Shown: positions 1 to 5,487 of the stretch, piece by piece | Layout of the letters: each line of letters begins with the position of its first letter | Position numbering within the stretch: position 1 is the first letter of the stretch | Origin: an uncultured Parasphingopyxis sp. | GTDB taxonomy: Bacteria > Pseudomonadota > Alphaproteobacteria > Sphingomonadales > Sphingomonadaceae | Assembly: GCA_905479515.1 (NCBI GenBank) | Contig: CAJQMX010000144.1 | Location: 1-5,983 of the forward strand | DNA length: 5,983 nt | Direction of reading: 5' to 3' | Program-made: the position numbers and the translations under genes | The notes under the pieces: generated by a model | Databases searched by the model: none | Told to the model about the DNA's origin: nothing | Seen by the model: the letters and a program-made list of their open reading frames with translations, nothing else

Positions 1-515
1 CAGGCGTTTTCATCGCACTGGCTGTTCCCTTGCATGTGTCCGACAGCAAAGTTTCGTCCCCTCTTCGTCATACTGAACGTCGGTTTCACGCTTGGAATGT
101 CTTGCTGGTCGTTCCACTGTTCGCCTTTTTTAATGCCGGAATCACAATTGATTCCGCTGCAGACTCTTGGCCCCTAGAAACGGTATCCCTAGGTGTCATA
201 GCCGGCCTATGTGTTGGAAAGCAAATTGGGGTTTTTTGTGCTTCCCGTGCGGCTGTTGCGGCAGGCCTCGCGCAACTACCCGAGGGCATTACGTGGATGC
301 AATTATATGGCGTTGCACTTCTTTCCGGGATAGGTTTTACCATGAGCACATTCGTCGCAACGCTCGCATTCGATGATCTTGAACTCATTTCGTCGGCTAA
401 GCTTTCTATCCTTATCGGCTCCTTACTTTCCGCAAGCGCAGGATTGACCGTGATCCGCTTATCAACGGCAACCAAAATAGTGAGAGGTGCAAAAGCTTTG
501 AGTTCAGGAAAATAG
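1..515 (+). CDS. nhaA: Na+/H+ antiporter NhaA, C-terminal part (5' end outside window)
   Basis: This is the C-terminal part of an inner-membrane NhaA antiporter, which exchanges Na+ (or Li+) for protons in pH and salt homeostasis. The frame is open to the left edge (first full codon at base 3, GVFIALAVPL), so the TTG at 30 is an internal Leu and not a start. Family landmarks seen are PLFAFFNAGI (about 114-146), GLCVGKQIG with its Lys at 219-221 (equivalent to the functional Lys300 of E. coli NhaA), LPEGITWMQLYGVALLSGIGFTMSTF (about 273-350) and the closing helix AKLSILIGSLLSASAG. The paired Asp residues of the ion site lie upstream of the window and cannot be checked. The stop at 513-515 is 2 bases before the next ATG, so the two genes are probably co-transcribed and translationally coupled. 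The frame is intact throughout. I am very sure of the family. Confidence 0.94.
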   Translation, partial: GVFIALAVPLHVSDSKVSSPLRHTERRFHAWNVLLVVPLFAFFNAGITIDSAADSWPLETVSLGVIAGLCVGKQIGVFCASRAAVAAGLAQLPEGITWMQLYGVALLSGIGFTMSTFVATLAFDDLELISSAKLSILIGSLLSASAGLTVIRLSTATKIVRGAKALSSGK

Positions 516-517
516 CC

Positions 518-1414
518 ATGCTTAATACGGCTCAGATTATTTTAGTCATGTTTCTTTGGGCAATCTGCTTTCCATTGATTGTATTGGGTTTATCATACGC
601 GCCGCACCTGACGTTTGCCGCGCTCCGCGCGTTTTTAGCGGGGGTAACTTTGCTTGCTATTGCGCTCATTATGAAACGCCCCCAACCACGAGATATAGGA
701 ACTTGGCTTATGCTTGGCACAATTGGTCTCGGGGCGACGACGTTAGGGTTTTTCGGCATGTTCCATGCTTCGGAATTTATCTCGCCCGGTATAGCGACGG
801 TTATCGCAAACACTCAACCGCTTATGGCGGCAGTGCTGGCCTCTCTAGTCCTAAAAGAACGTCTGAGTAGATTTGGGAAAATTGGACTCCTGTTGGGATT
901 TTTTGGTATCGTGCTGATTGCACTTCCCTCTCTTATGTCGAACATGAACGGCAATTACACCCTCGGAATTTTCTACATTGTTTTGGCGGCAGCCGGCATT
1001 ACAGTCAGTAACGTGCTCATCCGGCGCTTAGCACATCGAATAGACGCCCTTAGTGCTATGGGCTGGCAACTCGTCCTCGGGGGTTGTTTTCTCGCACTGA
1101 TCGCCTTCTTTACCGAAGAGACCCATATAACCTGGAATACACCTTTTATTTTAAGCCTCCTGGGTCTGGCTCTGCCAGGAACGGCATTAGCCTATTGGTT
1201 ATGGTGCCGTGTGCTAGGACAAATGCAACTTAACCGCGCCAACGCATTCAGCTTTCTAGTACCAGTCTTCGGGCTAACCTTAGGAGTGGTTTTCTTTCAA
1301 GAAAGTATTGGGATTTTACCGGCAGTAGGTATCGGCCTGACAGTTTTGGGTATCTTACTGGTTAACTGGCCGGTGAAATGGGAAAGAGCGGCGTTACTGG
1401 GCGGAGGAAAATGA
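518..1414 (+). CDS. EamA-family (DMT superfamily) permease
   Basis: A 298-residue polytopic inner-membrane protein with about ten hydrophobic helices arranged as two EamA-like halves of about 140 residues, the usual length for the drug/metabolite transporter superfamily. Typical marks are the N-terminal helix with MFLWAICFPLIVLG (about residues 11-24), the ATVIANTQPLMAAVLASLVLKERLS segment closing the first half (about residues 93-117), and PGTALAYWLWCRVLGQM followed by FSFLVPVFGLTLGVVFFQE in the second half. These are the pore-lining repeats of RhaT/YdcZ-like exporters. The substrate cannot be read from sequence; amino acids, metabolites or drugs are all possible. The ATG at 518 follows the nhaA stop by 2 bases and has an AGGA-type ribosome site in the end of nhaA (about 505-510). 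It continues the same operon. Confidence 0.93.
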   Translation: MLNTAQIILVMFLWAICFPLIVLGLSYAPHLTFAALRAFLAGVTLLAIALIMKRPQPRDIGTWLMLGTIGLGATTLGFFGMFHASEFISPGIATVIANTQPLMAAVLASLVLKERLSRFGKIGLLLGFFGIVLIALPSLMSNMNGNYTLGIFYIVLAAAGITVSNVLIRRLAHRIDALSAMGWQLVLGGCFLALIAFFTEETHITWNTPFILSLLGLALPGTALAYWLWCRVLGQMQLNRANAFSFLVPVFGLTLGVVFFQESIGILPAVGIGLTVLGILLVNWPVKWERAALLGGGK

Positions 1415-1424
1415 GAGGTCAATA

Positions 1425-1886
1425 ATGGAACAGCTATTGGAAATTTCAATTGCCAGTATCGTGGCTATTTTCATTGTCACGGGACTGTTTTATGAATGCT
1501 TGTGTTTCATTTCGCATGTTGTCTCCAGGACAAATGCCGGCCCTAGACCTATCATGTACATCATGGTGACGGGAGTTTTCATTGCTCATGGCGCAGCCAT
1601 TTTCATATATGCCACGATTTACTGGATACTTATTCACTTTCTGGGGTTCGCGGATTTATCCGGCAATGTACAAGATCATTTTCCCACCTATCTGTATTTT
1701 TCTGCCACCAGTTACTCTTCACTTGGTGTAGGAGACGTATTCCCCGTCGATGCCATGCGCTTCCTCACTGGAATTGAGGCCCTTAACGGGCTTCTGTTGA
1801 TTACCTGGTCGGCGGCTTTCACCTATTTTTCCATTCAGAAAATGTGGGAGACCCATGGCATAGAAACGAAGTTTTTGTGTAAGTGA
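1425..1886 (+). CDS. small potassium-channel-like membrane protein (Ion_trans_2 type)
   Basis: A 153-residue membrane protein. Hydrophobic segments lie at about residues 6-30, 43-73 and 113-136. Between the last two is a pore loop, FPTYLYFSATSYSSLGVGDVFP, whose S99-L100-G101-V102-G103-D104 aligns with the potassium selectivity filter TVGYGD. The filter carries Val where Tyr or Phe is normal, and Ser in place of the first Thr. There is no cytosolic RCK/TrkA-N domain, so if it is a channel its gating is unknown. The start is supported by GAGG at 1415-1418, six bases before ATG 1425, and the gene follows the EamA permease by 10 bases. A monovalent-cation role beside an Na+/H+ antiporter makes sense, but this is inference. 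Channel-like architecture is clear; K+ selectivity is not proven. Confidence 0.85.
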   Translation: MEQLLEISIASIVAIFIVTGLFYECLCFISHVVSRTNAGPRPIMYIMVTGVFIAHGAAIFIYATIYWILIHFLGFADLSGNVQDHFPTYLYFSATSYSSLGVGDVFPVDAMRFLTGIEALNGLLLITWSAAFTYFSIQKMWETHGIETKFLCK

Positions 1887-1918
1887 AATGAAGAACAATA
1901 AATAGGAATTGAAAAAAT

Positions 1919-2074
1919 ATGAATTTCAGCAAAAAACCTAGTAACTTTCCAGAAAATAAAGACTTCTGGAAGAATATAGTACAGCAAACAGGTATGATTT
2001 TCCTCTGTCCAGAAATACGGCTTTCATCAACTAATACAACGAACACCAAGGATTCGAGAGTGAAATGTCAATAG
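1919..2074 (+). CDS. possible 51-codon small ORF overlapping the fabI start
   Basis: A short open frame starts at ATG 1919 (MNFSKKPSNFPENKDFWKNI...) and ends at TAG 2072-2074, overlapping the first ten bases of fabI in another frame. AGGA at 1904-1907, 11 bases before the ATG, is a passable ribosome site. The peptide is polar, with one short hydrophobic patch (GMIFLC), and I recognise no family. The overlap geometry would suit translational coupling or a leader peptide for fabI. However, the spacer is A+T-rich and short frames arise easily there, so this is only a candidate. Otherwise the 178-base spacer holds nothing I can identify. Confidence 0.22.
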   Translation: MNFSKKPSNFPENKDFWKNIVQQTGMIFLCPEIRLSSTNTTNTKDSRVKCQ

Positions 2075-2838
2075 ATACGCTCGCGGGGAAAAAAGGTTTG
2101 ATTGTTGGTATCGCAAATGAAAAATCGATTGCCTGGGGGTGTGCCCGCGCTTTTCGTGAGGCGGGTGCGGAGTTGGCTATTACGTACCTAAACGAAAAGG
2201 CCGAACCCTATGTGCGCCCTCTCGCAGAACAAATTAGTGCGTCGATTATTCGTCCTCTGGACGTAACTGACGAAACTGAAATGCGGAAGCTGTTTCACTT
2301 GATCAGTGATAAATGGGGCCGCCTTGACTTTCTTCTCCATGCAATTGCCTACGCACCCTCCGAGGATCTGCACGGACGCGTAACAGATTCTTCGAAAAAC
2401 GGATTTCTGACTGCCATGGATATCTCGTGTCATTCCTTCGCGCGCCTAGCCCGTTTCGCCGAGCCATTAATGAAGGATGGCGGTTGCCTGCTAACCACAA
2501 CCTATTACGGTGGTGAGAAGGTGGTCGAAAACTATGGTGTCATGGGGCCTGTCAAAGCTGCGCTGGAAGGGATGGTAAAATACATGGCCTCAGAACTGGG
2601 CCAAAAGAGAATCCGCGTCAATGCATTGTCACCAGGACCTGTGGCCACTCGCGCCGCCGGAGGGATTGCGCATTTTGATGATTTGTTAGAAGTGGCGCGC
2701 GAAAAATCTCCAGCGCATGAATTAGTCTGCATTGATTGCGTTGGTGCATACGCCCGATTTTTAGTTGGCGATGAAGCGCATCTTGTAACCGGCAGCATTG
2801 TTTATATCGATGCCGGTTTTAATATAATGGCACCTTGA
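2065..2838 (+). CDS. fabI: enoyl-[acyl-carrier-protein] reductase, FabI type
   Basis: A 257-residue cytosolic short-chain dehydrogenase that reduces enoyl-ACP with NAD(P)H in the last step of type II fatty acid elongation, the target of triclosan and diazaborines. Seen in the sequence are the FabI-specific nucleotide loop G15-IANEK-S21-I-A23 in place of the usual SDR TGxxxGIG, RPLDVTD at 63-69, HAIAYAP at 92-98, the two catalytic-site tyrosines Tyr147 and Tyr157, and Lys164 six residues on (NY-GVMGPV-K, the Y-x6-K spacing of FabI). SPGPVATRAA and the C-terminal TGSIVYIDAGFNI complete the fold. Length is normal. Several stretches (SCHSF, TTTYYGGEKVVENY, MGPVKAALE) point to a branch distinct from E. 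coli FabI and to a possible second, accessory copy. Ala95 sits where E. coli has Gly93, a common natural substitution. Weak ribosome sites are AAGGA at 2048-2052 and GAGAG at 2056-2060. Confidence 0.95.
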   Translation: MSIDTLAGKKGLIVGIANEKSIAWGCARAFREAGAELAITYLNEKAEPYVRPLAEQISASIIRPLDVTDETEMRKLFHLISDKWGRLDFLLHAIAYAPSEDLHGRVTDSSKNGFLTAMDISCHSFARLARFAEPLMKDGGCLLTTTYYGGEKVVENYGVMGPVKAALEGMVKYMASELGQKRIRVNALSPGPVATRAAGGIAHFDDLLEVAREKSPAHELVCIDCVGAYARFLVGDEAHLVTGSIVYIDAGFNIMAP

Positions 2839-3012
2839 ATATTGAAATATGTGGGTCTGAGATCACCGTGTTGTGGTGCTTTCAAACATTCCACAGAGAT
2901 ACGGAAGGACGAAAAGACGCGGAAATGCACTTTACTTAAAACACTATTGGCGCTTCAATGGTGTTGTTACATTAACTTCTAATAGGCACAGTTATTCCTC
3001 GGTTACAAAATC
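2839..3012. other. spacer downstream of fabI, no gene seen
   Basis: I see no convincing coding sequence here. An open frame on the + strand from 2873 resembles no family and runs antisense into the transposase remnant. A weak CACC...GGTG stem at about 2865-2879 has no following T-run, so I do not call a terminator. Nothing else is recognisable. Confidence 0.5.
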
Positions 3013-3609
3013 TCAGGCAGCGGCGCTTGCAGTTACCCAAATGCCAAAATCTTTAGCACGACATTGCTTGAGGTGAGGCCGATTTAGTAGGTGACGTTGG
3101 ACGTAAAAGCTATTGTAAGTCGCTGACTGGATATTGAGAAATCTCTGGGCTGATCATGGTGATTTAAACTTCTGCATTTTTCGTTCTCTTTGTCGTATTG
3201 GGAGATGCGAGTTCTCCGCGCGATTGTTCGATCGTTTGTTGTCAATATTTTCCGCATCAATTTCAAGGCAGCTTTTGTATTTCGTTTTGATGTACGAGAA
3301 AATCCAGGACCTCTCCCTCATTGTCATCTGCTCGCCAGAGCCAGTGCCGTTTTTCACGAATAATGATGACCATTTCATCGAGGTGCTAGATATCGTTAGG
3401 AGTAGGGCGTGATGATCTCAGGTTTCTGGTGATTGGTTCACCAACCTTCAAAACCATCTTCGGACAGTTTCGTAGGAGATATCCGGTCCTCTTTCTGCAA
3501 GCAAATCCTCCACATCCCGATAACTCAATGTAAACCGAGTATAAAGCCAACCGGCATGTCGAATGATGTGAGAGGAAAAGCGATGTCGGGAATAGGAAAT
3601 CTTTTGCAT
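3013..3609 (-). pseudogene. degenerate IS6-family (IS26/IS240-like) DDE transposase
   Basis: Read on the minus strand and corrected across frames, this is an IS6-family transposase, which normally catalyses replicative cointegrate formation. The N-terminus from ATG 3609 has the helix-turn-helix region (FTLSYRDVEDLLAERG, then DISYETVRRWF). One lost T in the T-run at about 3451-3454 shifts the frame to LKVGEPITRNLRSSRPTPNDI, a TAG at 3386-3388 where Trp is expected, then HLDEMV with the first catalytic Asp at 3377-3379 and WLWRADDNEGEVLDFLV. A second shift near 3275 leads to KAALKLMRKIL. About 40 codons, including the second catalytic Asp (the VTDK...YGAA region), are then missing. The C-terminal block from about 3240 returns to the first frame: RSNNRAENSH (third acidic residue), RERKMQKFKSP, a TGA at 3154-3156 where Gly is expected, then SAQRFLNIQ and RAKDFGIWVTASAAA to the stop at 3013-3015. 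About 199 codons remain of some 235-240. It cannot be active. Confidence 0.93.
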
Positions 3610-3657
3610 CGGTGAAGATTAGATCATCATTAATATTCGGGTATACGGAATTAATGG

Positions 3658-3683
3658 TTGATGGGGTACCTTCACCCCATCAA
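3658..3683. terminator. perfect 10-bp inverted repeat, possible terminator
   Basis: TTGATGGGGT (3658-3667) and ACCCCATCAA (3674-3683) are perfect reverse complements around the 6-base loop ACCTTC. On the minus strand the hairpin begins 13 bases after the stop of the decayed fragment at 3697-3882, so it may have ended that transcript. Neither side has a T-run, so it is not a classic rho-independent terminator. It could also be a recombination or insertion-related palindrome. Confidence 0.4.
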
Positions 3684-3696
3684 TCTGATGCCACCT

Positions 3697-3959
3697 TCAG
3701 ATGATTGATAGATCGACCCCATAGTTGAGTTCCTCCGCGAAGTCCGGCAGTCCGTAACCGATGGCTTTCTTGTGGAACGGAGAGATCTTCGCAGTCGTTG
3801 CCTTCTTCTTGTGCTTCTTGGTGTAGAGCATTCTTGCCCACATCTCCTCGAAAGAGTAACCACGCCTTTCACGGTTCTTGTCCTAGGGCTGTCGGTTGAT
3901 TTGCAACCCAGTACTGGGTATCGCGGCAGGTGAAGGATGTTGTCGGGAAGTTCGGTCAT
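3697..3959 (-). pseudogene. decayed coding fragment of unknown family with intact C-terminal 61 codons
   Basis: I do not recognise this gene. On the minus strand a clean frame follows a stop at 3883-3885 and runs 61 codons from 3882 to the TGA at 3697-3699. It begins DKNRERRGYSFEEMW, has a lysine-rich middle (YTKKHKKKATTAKISPF) and ends GYGLPDFAEELNYGVDLSII. Its codons (AAG, ATC, TTC, TAC, GAG) and balanced residues look like real coding, whereas the overlapping frame gives an improbable Arg/Ser/Thr string. Upstream, short matching pieces appear in other frames: MTELPDNILHLPR from ATG 3957-3959 and DTQYWVANQPTAL. The original reading may therefore have passed through frameshifts near 3922 and 3885, and I infer either a small protein of about 95 residues or the tail of a larger one. 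It lies on the lspA strand, just downstream of lspA, next to the IS6 remnant. Confidence 0.5.
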
Positions 3960-3980
3960 GTCGTTGCATTGGTGTAGGTG

Positions 3981-4493
3981 TCAGCCGGATCCTTCCGACT
4001 CGGCATTGGTGTTTGTTTTTTTACCCAACAAGCTGCAGGAAACAAAAAGTAAGGCACCGAGGACAATTGCAATATCAGCCAGGTTGAAGGCCGGCCAATG
4101 CCAGTCTCGCCAATAGAAATCAAAGTAATCCACAACATAGCCGCGAAAGATCCGGTCAATCAGGTTGCCCATAGCGCCACCGAGGAAAAGACTGTAAGCG
4201 ATGGTCTCTCCTTTATGACGGTTTTCAAGGATCAGCTTAATCAGAAAAATTGAGACCACTAGCGCGATTCCGATAAGAAAGTAGCGCTGCCAGCCTCCAC
4301 TATTCGCAAAAAGACTGAACGCGGCACCGGTATTCCATACGTGCACCCAGTTAAAGAACGGGGTCACTGAAATAGACTCGCCATAGGCCATTGATTGCTG
4401 CACCAGCCACTTTACAGCCTGATCAGACACTGCCAGTAGACCCGATATGGACAGCAGGGCATTCGGCGAGAGCTTTTTGCCAATTATGAGCAT
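3981..4493 (-). CDS. lspA: lipoprotein signal peptidase (signal peptidase II)
   Basis: A 170-residue inner-membrane aspartyl protease that removes the signal peptide from diacylglyceryl-modified prolipoproteins. Four hydrophobic segments are visible (about residues 11-32, 70-89, 97-112 and 138-156). Conserved marks are D24-Q25, FFNWVHVWNTGAAFSLF with Asn54, GGAMGNLIDR with catalytic Asp113, and PAFNLADIAIVLG with catalytic Asp140. Length is normal and the tail is short and polar. The ATG is 3 bases past the stop of the cation transporter gene, and its GAAGGG ribosome site lies in that gene's 3' end, which indicates translational coupling. An lspA in a metal-efflux cassette is known from pbr-type loci, and this is probably an accessory copy rather than the housekeeping gene, though I cannot see the rest of the genome. 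No lipoprotein gene is seen in the window. Confidence 0.97.
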   Translation of the reverse strand: MLIIGKKLSPNALLSISGLLAVSDQAVKWLVQQSMAYGESISVTPFFNWVHVWNTGAAFSLFANSGGWQRYFLIGIALVVSIFLIKLILENRHKGETIAYSLFLGGAMGNLIDRIFRGYVVDYFDFYWRDWHWPAFNLADIAIVLGALLFVSCSLLGKKTNTNAESEGSG

Positions 4494-4496
4494 TTT

Positions 4497-5393
4497 CTAA
4501 CCCTTCAACGCCAGAATGCGTCTGGCACCGTTAAGCACAATGACCCCCGCGATGGTGCCGATAATCAGGTCAGGATAATTGGACCCGGTCCACGCGACCA
4601 GGGCGCCAGCGGTGATGACCCCTAGGTTGATCACCACGTCATTGGCCGAGAATATCCAGCTTGCCCTCATGTGCGCCCCGCCCTTTCGATGTTTGGATAT
4701 CAGCAGCAGACAACTGGTATTGGCGATCAATGCGACGAATGCGATAGCTATCATCATCAGCGATTCAGGCTCACTTCCGAACACAAAGCGTCTCACCACC
4801 TCTACGAGTACGCCAACAGCCAAAACCAGTTGCAGTACACCAGCAAGGTGCGCGGCACGTACCTGCATTTTCACGCTATGTCCAACCGCATAAAGGGCAA
4901 GCCCGTACACCGCCGCATCGGCAAAATTGTCCAGGGATTCTCCAATCAGCCCGGTTGACTGGGCGATCAGACCGGCAGTCATTTCCACAACGAACAGCAG
5001 TGCATTGATGCCGAGCAACCAGCGCAAAGTCCCGGATTCTTGCTTAGCAGAAGCTGCCGAGAACTCGGCGTCCTTGATGGTCTCCGGAATTGCAGCGACG
5101 GTTTCCTGAAGCGAGGCTCCTAGCCCCAAGGTCTTCAGTTTCGAGGTGACGGGTTCAACCCCGCCGTCATGCACTATCTTCAGTCGGCGTTTCGACAAGT
5201 CGAAGGACAGCGCCCGAATCTCCTCAAAGCCGTTCAGGGCTAGGCGAATCATTCGCTCTTCTGATGGACAGTCCATCTTCGGCACGGCATAAACGCTGAC
5301 CCATCTCTCCGGCGCTTCGGAGGAGGCCTGTATATCGGTATCCGCTGAGGACGTTGCATCACCGCCACAGGCGCCACCACAGGATTTGCTCAT
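4497..5393 (-). CDS. heavy-metal cation transporter, CDF family, with N-terminal Cys-rich and HMA-like region
   Basis: A 298-residue inner-membrane cation diffusion facilitator, expected to export Zn2+, Cd2+ or Pb2+ in exchange for protons. The N-terminus has MSKSCGGACGG (Cys5, Cys9). Next comes a roughly 70-residue soluble region with VYAVPKMDCPSEE (Cys42) and FDLSKRRLKIVHD, resembling a heavy-metal-associated ferredoxin-like fold with one Cys in place of CxxC. Six membrane segments follow from about residue 123. The CDF metal-site Asps are Asp155 and Asp159 in ESLDNFADAAVYG and Asp252 in SANDVVINLG. Phe248 stands where many zinc CDFs have His. The protein ends right after the sixth helix (GARRILALKG), so the usual cytoplasmic C-terminal domain is absent. 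I chose the ATG at 5391-5393 because GGAG (5401-5404) lies 7 bases upstream; a TTG at 5414 would add seven residues without a ribosome site. Confidence 0.93.
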   Translation of the reverse strand: MSKSCGGACGGDATSSADTDIQASSEAPERWVSVYAVPKMDCPSEERMIRLALNGFEEIRALSFDLSKRRLKIVHDGGVEPVTSKLKTLGLGASLQETVAAIPETIKDAEFSAASAKQESGTLRWLLGINALLFVVEMTAGLIAQSTGLIGESLDNFADAAVYGLALYAVGHSVKMQVRAAHLAGVLQLVLAVGVLVEVVRRFVFGSEPESLMMIAIAFVALIANTSCLLLISKHRKGGAHMRASWIFSANDVVINLGVITAGALVAWTGSNYPDLIIGTIAGVIVLNGARRILALKG

Positions 5394-5426
5394 GATACGA
5401 CTCCACTTGAACAATGTTGTGGTACC

Positions 5427-5457
5427 ATTTAAAACTATAAAGCTACTATAAGGTCAA
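5427..5457 (-). promoter_or_regulatory. MerR-type promoter/operator driving the transporter and lspA
   Basis: On the minus strand TTGACC (-35, 5452-5457) and TTAAAT (-10, 5427-5432) are separated by 19 bases (5433-5451). This is the overlong spacer typical of promoters activated by MerR-family regulators through DNA untwisting. The spacer holds an imperfect dyad, ACCTTATAG-TAG-CTTTATAGT, with 6 of 9 arm positions matching. As I recall the pbrA promoter of Cupriavidus metallidurans, the layout and the -10 hexamer are the same. It lies between the divergent regulator and transporter genes. Start of transcription is inferred at about 5420, and the regulator gene's own promoter probably overlaps. 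Confidence 0.88.
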
Positions 5458-5475
5458 TAGAGTAAAGAATCTGTT

Positions 5476-5481
5476 GGGAGG
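5476..5481 (+). promoter_or_regulatory. ribosome binding site that decides the regulator start
   Basis: GGGAGG ends immediately before ATG 5482 and six bases before ATG 5488. Only the second start has workable spacing, so the regulator should begin MRIGQL, which also matches the usual MerR N-terminus. Confidence 0.85.
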
Positions 5482-5487
5482 ATGCTG

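Noticed and set aside
2839..2852. ATATT-GA-AATAT small palindrome after fabI
   Set aside because: It is a short A+T-only stem with a 2-base loop, expected by chance in A+T-rich sequence.
2960..2975. GGTGTTGTTACATTAA as a possible left terminal inverted repeat of the IS6 element
   Set aside because: It lies at a plausible distance (about 40-50 bases) beyond the transposase stop and matches a remembered IS6-type end at about 9 of 14 positions, but I found no matching inverted partner near 3650-3700 and no target duplication.
3134..3412. 92-codon open frame on the + strand
   Set aside because: It lies antisense to the IS6 transposase remnant, whose minus-strand frames carry clear family motifs; the + frame resembles nothing.
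3672..3959. 95-codon continuous minus-strand frame
   Set aside because: Past its first 15-25 residues it becomes an Arg/Ser/Thr-rich string typical of an out-of-frame reading, while the neighbouring frame from 3882 looks truly coding.
4579..4958. Open frames on the + strand inside the transporter gene
   Set aside because: They are antisense to a well supported CDF gene, with no family match and no ribosome site of note.
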